From Psychrobacter glacincola (GTDB lineage: Bacteria > Pseudomonadota > Gammaproteobacteria > Pseudomonadales > Moraxellaceae), in the NCBI RefSeq assembly GCF_904846075.1, contig NZ_CAJGZH010000001.1:248001-312000 (forward strand): DNA of 64,000 nucleotides. Direction: 5' to 3'. Under the pieces are notes generated by a model. That model did no database searches. It was not told the origin of the DNA and was given only the letters and a program-made list of their open reading frames with translations. Of the stretch, positions 1 through 7,857 are shown one piece after another (the first letter of the stretch is position 1; each line of letters starts with the position of its first letter). The translations under genes and the position numbers were made by a program.

Positions 1-1735
1 TTTGCATGCCGCTTTGGAAATTCTTCACCGCCAATAACGCTGCAAGTTTGTCTTTTGGTAATGGCGCGCCGGTTTCGACGTGGCTACTAATCAGCGCAAT
101 ACCTTCGGCATCCCACGCCCAGTTTTCCATAAATTGACTGGGCAGCTCGACCGCGTCCCACTCAACGCCATTGACACCAGCGACATCACCGACCGTCACT
201 TGGGTCAACAGGTGATGTAGGCCGTGACCAAACTCATGGAATAAAGTCAATACTTCATCATGCGTCAATAAGCTTGGTTTGCCATCGAGGGCAGGGGTGA
301 AGTTACCCACCATAAAGCAAACGGGTAGCTGCTGATGGTCTTGCTCGTCATACGTATAACGCGACTGAAAACCACTCATCCAAGCGCCGCCGCGTTTACC
401 ACTACGAGCAAATAAGTCAAAGTAAAAGCCACCAAGCAAGTTATCATCAGCATCAAACAACTGATAAAAGCTGACATCGTCGTGCCAGCGTGATACGGAT
501 TCACTTTGCTCTTGGACTTTGATACCGTACAAACGCTCGACGATGGCAAATAATCCGCTAATCACTTTTGGTAAGGGAAAGTACGGGCGGATTTCTTCTT
601 GCGATAAGCTGAACTCGCTTTGTTTGACTTTTTCAGCGATATACGCACTGTCCCATGCCTGTAACTCATCTATACCATAATCTTGCGCATACTTTTGCAA
701 CTGAGCTAAGTCTTGCTTAGCCGCTGGAGTTGCTTGCGTGGCCAAACTCCGTAAAAAGGTTTCTACTTCTGCCACGTTATCTGCCATTTTAGTCGATAGT
801 GAGACTTCTGCATAATTGTCAAAACCCAATAGCTTGGCTTTTTGCTCACGTAGTTGCAGGATTTGACTCATGATATCGGCGTTATTTAGCGACTCACCTT
901 TGGCATTGGTATGCGCATCAAACTCAGAAGCACGCGTGACATAAGCGCGGTATAGGGTCTCACGCAGCTCGCGGTCATCCGCATGGGTCATGATGGCAAG
1001 ATAAACAGGGATGTTTAAGCTTGCCACGTAATAAGGACTTGGCAACGCATCGAATTCTACTTGCGTAAGCGTACCGTTGGCAAGCGCGCGCGCTTTATAC
1101 TGTTCGCCAGCATCTGCGAGTAGCGCCAGTCCACTTTCGGTTAGACCTGCTAATTGCTCTTGCTGCAGCGGTAAGGCATAAGCTTGGGTGGCATCCAATA
1201 CGTTATCTGAAAAGGTCGCTGATAAGGTAGAAAGCTGACTTTGAATAGCTGCAAACTTTTCCTGTTTATCTTTTGGTAATGCGACACCTGACAGCTCAAA
1301 ACTGCGTAGCGCAAGCTCAATAGCCCGCGCTCGTGCAGGCTCAAGCGCCGCAAAAAATGCTGTGTCATTGACGATAGTTTGATAACGATTAAATAGCGGC
1401 TGATGCTGTCCCACTCGTGTGCTATAAGCAGATAATTTAGGTAGCAGTTCATGATGGACATGACGAATGTCGTCATTGCTCATGACGCTATTCAGGTGCG
1501 ATAAAATGCCCCAACTGCGATCCAATGCCAGATTAATATGATCAAAAGTCATCACATCGGCCAGCGCTTGCTCAGCACTGATATTAGCAGCGCTATCATG
1601 GTTGTCAGTATCTGCACTCATCTCATCTAAAAATGTATTGGCTGCATCGATGGCACTGATGACATGGCTTTGTAATGTACTTGGCGAAACGTTGTCAAAA
1701 TCGACAAGGCGTAAATCTGCAGGAAGGGTTTTCAT
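1..1735 (-). CDS. prlC: Oligopeptidase A (M3 zinc metallopeptidase), C-terminus cut by window edge
   Basis: Cytoplasmic M3-family (thimet oligopeptidase-like) zinc endopeptidase that degrades short peptides, including cleaved signal peptides. The minus-strand frame is open from ATG at 1733-1735 to the left edge, giving about 578 residues of a family usually near 680, so the C-terminal end lies outside the window. The zinc site HEFGHGLHH is encoded around 215-240 (about residue 500), where the two His bind zinc and Glu is catalytic; this placement fits the family. The start is preceded by GGA about 8 bases upstream. The initial MKTLPADLRLVDFDN stretch and the long helical N-terminal half are typical of OpdA/PrlC. 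No frame damage was seen. The family is secure; only the symbol rests on general similarity. Confidence 0.93.
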   Translation of the reverse strand, partial: MKTLPADLRLVDFDNVSPSTLQSHVISAIDAANTFLDEMSADTDNHDSAANISAEQALADVMTFDHINLALDRSWGILSHLNSVMSNDDIRHVHHELLPKLSAYSTRVGQHQPLFNRYQTIVNDTAFFAALEPARARAIELALRSFELSGVALPKDKQEKFAAIQSQLSTLSATFSDNVLDATQAYALPLQQEQLAGLTESGLALLADAGEQYKARALANGTLTQVEFDALPSPYYVASLNIPVYLAIMTHADDRELRETLYRAYVTRASEFDAHTNAKGESLNNADIMSQILQLREQKAKLLGFDNYAEVSLSTKMADNVAEVETFLRSLATQATPAAKQDLAQLQKYAQDYGIDELQAWDSAYIAEKVKQSEFSLSQEEIRPYFPLPKVISGLFAIVERLYGIKVQEQSESVSRWHDDVSFYQLFDADDNLLGGFYFDLFARSGKRGGAWMSGFQSRYTYDEQDHQQLPVCFMVGNFTPALDGKPSLLTHDEVLTLFHEFGHGLHHLLTQVTVGDVAGVNGVEWDAVELPSQFMENWAWDAEGIALISSHVETGAPLPKDKLAALLAVKNFQSGMQ

Positions 1736-2188
1736 AAAAGTATCCGATATCTGATCGTAGTGAATGAATTATTATTGAGTAAACGTCGTTTTATATAAGA
1801 GATTGGCTTGCCGTGACATCTAGAACGTTATTAGCTTTGTGTTATTTTTCTTTTCTTGCTGTCTTATCGATAAGCTATATAAAAGATGGGTTCGTTTGAC
1901 GAAAATGCAACCTAATTACTGACTATATAAAAAGTGAAGCAAGATAATTAATACTAAACGGGTTTATAGTCGATCCGGCAGACTTTTAGAACAATACAGA
2001 GTGTTTTACTTACAAAGTGCTATCATTTGCTTGCAAATTAACCCTACAGCGAGTGAGGTTTGACTGCTAGCATCAAGGCAATGGAATAAAAAGATTAATC
2101 ACTACTGATAGCAAAAACTATTAATCAGTTGACTCATATTAAAAATTACAATTTTAAAAGTAAATGATAATAAAACAAGGAGCAATAA
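1736..2188. other. Intergenic region between divergent prlC and the baeRF-like gene
   Basis: AT-rich 450-base spacer that must hold the promoters of both divergent genes. A TTGACT hexamer at 2129-2134 is a possible -35 for the rightward gene, but no convincing -10 follows at the right distance. No open frame or strong hairpin was seen. Confidence 0.4.
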
Positions 2189-3301
2189 ATGAAAGCGACT
2201 CTCAAAAGTTTACGTGAAACCAAAGCCAACCCTGCGGTTAGTATCTTTGTTAAGACTCATCGCGAGCATCCTGCTAATGATCAAGATCCCATTGCCCTGA
2301 AGAACCAATTAAAAGTGGCTGAAGAACGCTTAACCAACGAATACGATAAGCGCACAGCGACTACCATACTTGATAAGATTCATGATAAAACCAAAGAGCT
2401 CAATCACAACTTAAATCTTGATACCTTAGCTATTTTTGCCAGTACCGACGATGTGCAAGTTATCCGTATGCCGATTGACACCACGGAGCGTGTGGTGATT
2501 TCACATCGTTTTGCGACTCGAGATTTGGTGCGTGATATGGCAAGCGCGGTCCATTATTACACCTTGGTGCTTACTCGTGATAATGCCCGCTTGATTGAAG
2601 CGTCTAATGATCGCGTGGTGAGAGAGTTTGATAAGGACGATGACCTGCAAAAAAACATGGATAATATTCCATTCCCTATTGAAAACAATGGTCTATATAC
2701 GACAGGCGACGGTGGATCGGATCGCTCGTCTAATAATGAAAGTAGCTATCTAAAAGAGTTTTTTAATCAGGTCGATAAAAGTGTCCAAGAGCTGTGGGGT
2801 GAGCATAAAATGCCTTTGGTCGTCGTTGGCGATGCTAAAAATATCGGCTACTATAAAGAAGTTTGTGATCGTCCAGACAACATCATTGCCACAGTGTCAA
2901 ATGCGACCAATCTAGAGGATGGTAGTGCTCAGCATATTATCAATAGTGTGCAAGAGGCGGTGGAAGGCTATCGTACATCACTGCATCAAGCTGCCATGGG
3001 TGAGATTGATAAAGCACGCGGTGCCAATATGTTACAAACAGATCTACAAGAAGTCTACCGCAGTGCCTTCCAAGGTGCAGGCGGGACGCTTTATGTCCGT
3101 CGTGGTTATATACAATCAGCCAAAATTGATGAAAAGGCGCAGACTTTGAGTCTTGCAGATGATGCGGCTTCAGAAGGCGTTACTGATGATGCCATTGGCG
3201 AAATCATTGAGCATGTCATTCATAATGGTGGCGAAGCAGTATTTATGCCACAAGATATTATGGGTGAAGATCAACCAATTGCTTTGGTGACACGCTATTA
3301 A
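2189..3301 (+). CDS. baeRF-like (bacterial eRF1-related) protein, 370 aa
   Basis: I read this as a member of the bacterial homologues of archaeo-eukaryotic release factor eRF1 (baeRF families), proposed from comparative genomics to act on ribosomes or in RNA-related stress; function is not settled. Visible features: an N-terminal stretch with SIFVKTHREHP followed by a QDPIALKNQL helix and a long charged helix (residues 15-75), a middle beta-rich segment with a YYTLVLTRDNARLIEA strand-turn (about 120-140) typical of the eRF1-like fold, an acidic variable loop (about 150-185), and a C-terminal domain with GGTLYVRRGYI and an Asp/Glu-rich end. No signal peptide or membrane segment, so cytoplasmic. 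Good ribosome site AAGGAG nine bases before ATG. It appears monocistronic, with a strong terminator directly behind. The family call rests on remembered sequence character, not a search. Confidence 0.6.
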   Translation: MKATLKSLRETKANPAVSIFVKTHREHPANDQDPIALKNQLKVAEERLTNEYDKRTATTILDKIHDKTKELNHNLNLDTLAIFASTDDVQVIRMPIDTTERVVISHRFATRDLVRDMASAVHYYTLVLTRDNARLIEASNDRVVREFDKDDDLQKNMDNIPFPIENNGLYTTGDGGSDRSSNNESSYLKEFFNQVDKSVQELWGEHKMPLVVVGDAKNIGYYKEVCDRPDNIIATVSNATNLEDGSAQHIINSVQEAVEGYRTSLHQAAMGEIDKARGANMLQTDLQEVYRSAFQGAGGTLYVRRGYIQSAKIDEKAQTLSLADDAASEGVTDDAIGEIIEHVIHNGGEAVFMPQDIMGEDQPIALVTRY

Positions 3302-3371
3302 TTGCTAGATAGTGCTTATTGATGACAATCCTTTGCGAATTCGCCATTGATAGAAGATAGGTATAATATGG

Positions 3372-3405
3372 GAGCATTGGTTCGATAAGAATCAATGCTC
3401 TTTTT
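3372..3405 (+). terminator. Rho-independent terminator after the baeRF-like gene
   Basis: A 12-bp stem (3372-3383 with 3389-3400, one G-U pair) with a GATAA loop is followed by five T. It lies 70 bases past the stop codon. Confidence 0.9.
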
Positions 3406-3465
3406 ACATTGATGATATATTAAGCCTTTACCTAAAACATATGCTTGATTGCCGTAGATTGTTAA

Positions 3466-4218
3466 ATGATGCGAAATAACATACCAAATACTCTCATGCT
3501 ATTTAGCGTCACAGCAATGATAGCCTTTAGCTCCAGTCTCAGTATGGCAGAGACAGATGTGAATAATATATCTGTGAGCCATCTATCATGGGGTCAATTG
3601 CCGCCTTCTATTCAAAACTATTATCAAATAGACTCTAAAAAAAATAAAATGAGGCTAAAGACCAAAGATATTGTTGCTATTCGTTCTTGGATTGGCACAG
3701 TAGGAGAACAGTATTTGGTTCAATTACAGCGTTTCAATTCAACCAATAGCCCTGACGAGCCAGCAGGAGAGGTCTTCACGCATTTATATGTTATAGATGA
3801 ACAAGAGGCTTTACGAGTATGGCAAATATATGATTATGTACCCTGCGATGGGTTAGATGTAATCGCAGAATTCGCTAAAAACACCGCCGTAGTGACTGAT
3901 ATTAATAATAACGGTATTGTCGAAGTGAGTGTGCCTTATTATCTCGGTTGTCGTGGTGACGTAAGTTATGATGAGATGAAAGTAGTCATGTACGAAGGGC
4001 AGCAAAAATTTGCTGTACGTGGTAACTCTGCAATTTGTAACGCCAAGACAGACCAGCCAGTTGATGCTACTGGTTATTACGGTGGTGACTACAAGATTGA
4101 TGAAAAATTACTACAGCAATCAGCGCTATCAGCTTCTCAAAAATCAGTATTTAGGCGTCACTTGCAATCAGTGTGGCGAGATAACCAATGTTCCATTTAT
4201 TTTAAGTATGATGACTAA
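3466..4218 (+). CDS. Predicted secreted protein, 250 aa, function unknown
   Basis: Residues 1-29 form a signal peptide (basic MMRN start, hydrophobic LMLFSVTAMIAF core, SMA-ET cleavage site), so export to the periplasm or beyond is expected. The mature part holds four cysteines in YVPCDG, YLGCRGDV, SAICN and NQCSIY contexts, which could form two disulfides. A segment reading DINNNGIVEVSV followed by a CRGD loop and KVVMYEG resembles a small family of secreted proteins with Asn/Asp-rich repeat-like loops found in Moraxellaceae and Bacteroidota. I could not assign a function. The stop codon overlaps the start region of the next gene, suggesting translational coupling. No clear ribosome site precedes the ATG at 3466; the signal peptide supports this start. 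Confidence 0.6.
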   Translation: MMRNNIPNTLMLFSVTAMIAFSSSLSMAETDVNNISVSHLSWGQLPPSIQNYYQIDSKKNKMRLKTKDIVAIRSWIGTVGEQYLVQLQRFNSTNSPDEPAGEVFTHLYVIDEQEALRVWQIYDYVPCDGLDVIAEFAKNTAVVTDINNNGIVEVSVPYYLGCRGDVSYDEMKVVMYEGQQKFAVRGNSAICNAKTDQPVDATGYYGGDYKIDEKLLQQSALSASQKSVFRRHLQSVWRDNQCSIYFKYDD

Positions 4219-4981
4219 TTCTATGACTACCACAACCTCTTTTGTGCTAACCAGCTATAACATTCATAAAGGCATGTCGCCGATGAATCGCCAAGTTAAA
4301 ATACAAGGTATCGCCCAAGCCCTTGATATCATTGGCTCTGATGTACTATGTCTCCAAGAAGTGCAAGGTCAGAATCTTAAGCGCAATATGCAGTACAACG
4401 AATATCCTGACCAATCGCAACATGAATGGTTTGGGGAGTATTTACAGCTGCAAAATAGCTATGGTAAAAACTCAGAGTATGAAAACGGTCATCATGGCAA
4501 TGCGGTATTGAGCCGTTTTCCATTGGATCCTAAACATAACGTCAATATCACCGTTAATAAGCTTGAGCAGCGCGGCGTCTTGCACTGTGAAGTACAACCA
4601 GTTGGATGGGATGTACCAGTGGTTGTACTGTGTGCACATCTAAATTTGTTTGAGCGTGATCGCATCAAGCAATATGAAGCCATTGCCAACTATGTTCGTA
4701 ATGAGATTGCACCTGATCAACCACTGATTTTGGCAGGAGATTTTAATGATTGGAAAAAAATGTCTTGTGATAAGCTGGCTACTAGCTTGGGTATGACCGA
4801 AGCTTTCAAGCACTGTCATGGCAAACTGCTGCCAACTTTCCCAGCCAAGCTTCCTGTGCTGAGCTTAGATCGTATTTATGTGCGTAATCTAAGAGTGAAA
4901 AATGCCTGGGTGCATACGGGCAAACCATGGTCGACACTGTCTGATCATCTGCCGCTCAGTGCGGAATTGGCACATTTATAA
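4208..4981 (+). CDS. Endonuclease/exonuclease/phosphatase (EEP) family protein
   Basis: Mg2+-dependent phosphodiesterase of the EEP fold (DNase I / sphingomyelinase / ExoIII relatives). All expected motifs are present in order: SYNIHKG (metal-site Asn), LCLQEVQ (catalytic Glu), GNAVLSRFP, CAHLNL (His), LAGDFNDW (Asp/Asn), SLDRIYV and the C-terminal SDHLPL (Asp-His). There is no signal peptide, so a cytoplasmic enzyme is likely; similar genes are often annotated only as EEP proteins, and whether the substrate is nucleic acid or a phospholipid cannot be seen. The frame is open upstream to 4010, but that part is the out-of-frame shadow of the preceding gene. The realistic ATGs at 4208, 4211 and 4223 all sit at or just past that gene's end, so the exact start is uncertain. 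Confidence 0.85.
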   Translation: MMTNSMTTTTSFVLTSYNIHKGMSPMNRQVKIQGIAQALDIIGSDVLCLQEVQGQNLKRNMQYNEYPDQSQHEWFGEYLQLQNSYGKNSEYENGHHGNAVLSRFPLDPKHNVNITVNKLEQRGVLHCEVQPVGWDVPVVVLCAHLNLFERDRIKQYEAIANYVRNEIAPDQPLILAGDFNDWKKMSCDKLATSLGMTEAFKHCHGKLLPTFPAKLPVLSLDRIYVRNLRVKNAWVHTGKPWSTLSDHLPLSAELAHL

Positions 4982-5068
4982 ATGATTATTAAATAAGCTT
5001 AAGTTATTCACTAAAAATAAAATTGAATGCAAATATAAAGTAATAGATACCTATAAGGATATATAACG

Positions 5069-6073
5069 ATGTCTACTCTTTCTCATAATGTGCTACCAAC
5101 GACCCAACATGCTGTACTCATACGTGAGTTTGGCGAACCTGAAGTGATGAGCTATCAAGAGGATGTGGCCATTCCTGTGTTAACAGACAATCAGGTGTTG
5201 GTCAAAGTTGCTTACGCGGGTATCAATCCTGTCGATTACAAAACGCGTCAAGGCAAAGGCTGGGGCGCTGATGCCATTCAAAAAGACAAGTTTGATAAAA
5301 ATGAGCCTGCAATTTTGGGGTTTGATATGTCAGGCACTGTGGTCGATAGTCGTAGTGAGCAATTTACTATCGGTACACAGGTCGCTGCCCTGACTTTTCA
5401 TGGTGGCTGTTATGCAGAGTATGTAGCAGTCGATGCTGACATGCTGGCAAAAGTACCGGATTCTGTCACATTAGAGCAAGCAGGTGCGCTGCCTTGTATT
5501 GGACAGACGGCGATACAGTTTGTAGAGTTTGCAGATATTCAAGATGGTGAGCATGTGGTGATAAACGCGCCAGCAGGCGGCGTGGGTCACTTGTTAATTC
5601 AGCTGCTCATGGATAAAGTGGCTAAAAACAATATCAAGGTGACCGTCATTTGCTCACCAGAGAAATATGCCAAGCTTGATGAAATAATAGATACCAATCA
5701 GCTTACAGGTTGGATTGATTATACCAAAGATGGTGAATTCCCTGAATTAAAGGCAGATGTGCTACTGGATTTGGTCGGTAATGAGGCAGGCGTGCGAGCG
5801 CTTAGCGTGCTCAAATCAGGCGGACGCGTGAATGTATTACCAACCATTTGGGTGGATAAACTCAAAGAAGCGGGTAGCCAGAAACAGTTAAAGGTAGCAG
5901 GTTATAAGGCGCAGCGTAGTGGTGAAGATATGGCCCGAGTTTTACAGCTCGTTGCTGATGGCAAGCTAACGCTACGTATTCAGCAAACCTATCCATTGTC
6001 TGAAGTGGTCGCGGCTCATCATGAGCTGCAAAAAGGTGCTGCTTTTGGCAAGATCGTTTTGGAAGTGAGCTAG
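5069..6073 (+). CDS. Zinc-independent MDR oxidoreductase (quinone oxidoreductase-like)
   Basis: Medium-chain dehydrogenase/reductase, 334 aa, NAD(P)H-dependent. The N-terminal GroES-like half shows AGINPVDYKTRQGKG and LGFDMSGTVV; the Rossmann half carries the dinucleotide loop AGGVGHLLIQL (about residue 170), then GNEAGVRAL and a C-terminal GKIVLEVS strand. The cysteine cluster of zinc-binding alcohol dehydrogenases is absent, which places it with the quinone reductase / reticulon-4-interacting-protein-like branch. It likely reduces quinones, enones or similar electrophiles; the true substrate is unknown. ATG at 5069 follows AAGGA at a suitable distance. It stands alone, convergent with the AlkB gene. 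Confidence 0.85.
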   Translation: MSTLSHNVLPTTQHAVLIREFGEPEVMSYQEDVAIPVLTDNQVLVKVAYAGINPVDYKTRQGKGWGADAIQKDKFDKNEPAILGFDMSGTVVDSRSEQFTIGTQVAALTFHGGCYAEYVAVDADMLAKVPDSVTLEQAGALPCIGQTAIQFVEFADIQDGEHVVINAPAGGVGHLLIQLLMDKVAKNNIKVTVICSPEKYAKLDEIIDTNQLTGWIDYTKDGEFPELKADVLLDLVGNEAGVRALSVLKSGGRVNVLPTIWVDKLKEAGSQKQLKVAGYKAQRSGEDMARVLQLVADGKLTLRIQQTYPLSEVVAAHHELQKGAAFGKIVLEVS

Positions 6074-6151
6074 GACATGTCTTCAATCTGAAGGCCTGCG
6101 ACTAAATGGGCTAAAAGTGGTTAAATCTTTCTAGACTGCATCAAATAGCTG

Positions 6152-6171
6152 GTTAATATTCCGATATTAAC
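6152..6171. repeat. Small perfect hairpin between convergent genes
   Basis: An 8-bp inverted repeat GTTAATAT/ATATTAAC around a 4-base loop lies between two convergent genes. No T-run follows directly on either strand, so it is at best a weak terminator. Confidence 0.35.
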
Positions 6172-6265
6172 GGTGCTATTTTCCTTGTTTGGCTACCGTT
6201 TAGCTCATTTTTATCACCATTTTCAAAACGAGGACGCGCTCTAGCTTATATTAAGTTACATTAAT

Positions 6266-6901
6266 TTAATGCGGTAGCACTTTTCGAAACGTGAGGCTGA
6301 TGCGCCCTGATGTGACAGTTTTAGTTTTTGTAATGGTATGCATCCAAAAATCCTGCGTATCGCCATGCATAACGATAAGCTGACCGGACTCAAGATATAG
6401 CTCAACTTTGACGGGCTTGTTCTTTTGTCTAATAGTTTTATGCTTAAAAACAAATTTTCGCCTAGCACCGAGCGATAAAGAAGCAATAATCGGCTGCGCG
6501 CCCAGCTCTTTTTCATCGTCGGCATGATAGCCCATACCATCCTCACCAGAGGGATAGTAATTAAGCAAGCAAGAATTAAAATCAACGTTGATGCCACTGC
6601 TTGATAACTGCTGCTCAATATGTCGTTTTACGTGCAACATCTGCTTTGTCCATGGAATGGCTCGACGCGTCTGTCCAGAGTAATAATAACTGACATCGTG
6701 GTCACCCATCCAGACGATTTGGCGAGTGGTAACATGCGTTTTACCAAACAACGTCACGATGTCAGACTGCCAAGGTAGCTCGGTTAGTAAATTATTATAC
6801 AGGGCGTTAGCATTATTGATAACTACCCCTAAGTCATTGACCTGACCATCGTAAGGCAACAGATTGTCAGTCGGTGTAGGCGCAAAAAGGTCAGTCATCA
6901 C
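6266..6901 (-). CDS. AlkB-family 2-oxoglutarate/Fe(II)-dependent DNA repair dioxygenase
   Basis: Predicted oxidative demethylase that repairs alkylated bases (1-methyladenine, 3-methylcytosine) using Fe(II), O2 and 2-oxoglutarate. At 211 aa it is close to the short AlkB/ABH2-3 type. Iron ligands are visible: H126 and D128 in GYHADDE and H188 in WMHTI; R200 in SGRISLTFR would bind the 2-oxoglutarate carboxylate and R206 completes the C-terminal RxxxxxR. NSCLLNYYPSGEDGMG is the family's substrate-side strand and loop. It starts 14 bases after the hydrolase stop on the same strand, so the two are probably cotranscribed. Direct base-repair activity is inferred from the family. Confidence 0.92.
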   Translation of the reverse strand: MMTDLFAPTPTDNLLPYDGQVNDLGVVINNANALYNNLLTELPWQSDIVTLFGKTHVTTRQIVWMGDHDVSYYYSGQTRRAIPWTKQMLHVKRHIEQQLSSSGINVDFNSCLLNYYPSGEDGMGYHADDEKELGAQPIIASLSLGARRKFVFKHKTIRQKNKPVKVELYLESGQLIVMHGDTQDFWMHTITKTKTVTSGRISLTFRKVLPH

Positions 6902-6915
6902 TTAGACGGCTCAGC

Positions 6916-7806
6916 TTATTTATGACTATGATAATGCTCATTGATAACTTGAGCACATAATTCAGGTGCTTCCATCGGCAGTAGATGACCGTAATCTAAC
7001 AAAGATATGATGCTGTCATCAGGGACGAATTTTTGCCATTGTTGTCGCACTTTATGGTTGATAAACAACGTCGGCTTGCCAGTGATAAGCGTATAAGGAC
7101 AGCTTAATTGCTTGAGGGCGGTATCGATATGCGGCGCGCCGAAATAGTTGGCGAGCTCTTGCTCAGGCGCAAATATCAGCGTGTAACTGCCACTGGTATC
7201 TTTGGATAAACTTTGCTCTGCAAATACCCGCAAATGCGCATCACTCATGCGCCTATAAGCACGTTGAGCGCGTAAGTTCTCATAATAAGCATCGATGCTT
7301 GCCCAAGTAGATTGTTTGGTGAGGGTGCTTTTAAACGGTTCGCGACTGAGCAGAAGCTTACGCGGCAATAGATTATAAAGTCTGGCTTGTGGTTTGGTAA
7401 ACGTCACAGGCTCTATTAAATATAGTTGTGAAAACAGATCTGGGCGCTGGGCTGCAGCGATGGCAGTGGCAGTGGCTCCTTGCGAATGACCAATACCAAC
7501 GATGGGTTTGTCTTGCGTTTTTTCTAAAAATTCAATAAGTATCTCAGCATCCTGCTCGCGCGTAAGACGACGGCGCTGTGGCTTGTCATACCAATAGCCA
7601 CGAAGCGCAAGCGAGCTGATTTTGAAGTCAGTTGCCAGCGCACTTAATAAGGGACTATAAGTACCAACGGTAAAACTATTGCCACCATAAAAGTGTGCTG
7701 GTACGCGAGAGGCAGTACTTGACTGTATCGATGGCGTAAGCTGGCTAAGGTTATAGTAGCGCGCTTGTTTTCCACTAATATTAATATTTTTTGCAAATGC
7801 TTTCAT
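6916..7806 (-). CDS. Alpha/beta hydrolase, 296 aa
   Basis: Serine hydrolase of the alpha/beta fold. The nucleophile elbow GHSQGA places Ser at about residue 108, and YGHLLPMEAPE near the end supplies the likely catalytic His (about 274). An HFYGGNSFTVGTY segment near residue 40 forms the oxyanion region. No signal peptide. A GTG at 7813-7815 would extend the frame by three codons, but it is only one base from the AGGAGG ribosome site, whereas ATG at 7804-7806 sits 10 bases away, so I start there. It lies between the ABC exporter (51-base gap) and the AlkB gene (14-base gap), all on one strand. Substrate cannot be told. Confidence 0.85.
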   Translation of the reverse strand: MKAFAKNINISGKQARYYNLSQLTPSIQSSTASRVPAHFYGGNSFTVGTYSPLLSALATDFKISSLALRGYWYDKPQRRRLTREQDAEILIEFLEKTQDKPIVGIGHSQGATATAIAAAQRPDLFSQLYLIEPVTFTKPQARLYNLLPRKLLLSREPFKSTLTKQSTWASIDAYYENLRAQRAYRRMSDAHLRVFAEQSLSKDTSGSYTLIFAPEQELANYFGAPHIDTALKQLSCPYTLITGKPTLFINHKVRQQWQKFVPDDSIISLLDYGHLLPMEAPELCAQVINEHYHSHK

Positions 7807-7857
7807 AATGTACACACCTCCTTGTGTCTGATTTTCAATGAAAATTAATGGTTGTAC

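Noticed and set aside
1150-1476. Minus-strand 108-codon frame
   Set aside because: It lies inside the oligopeptidase A gene in another frame and shows no family character.
4010-4207. N-terminal extension of the EEP-family protein
   Set aside because: This stretch overlaps the preceding secreted-protein gene in another frame and precedes the conserved domain; starts at 4208-4223 are more sensible.
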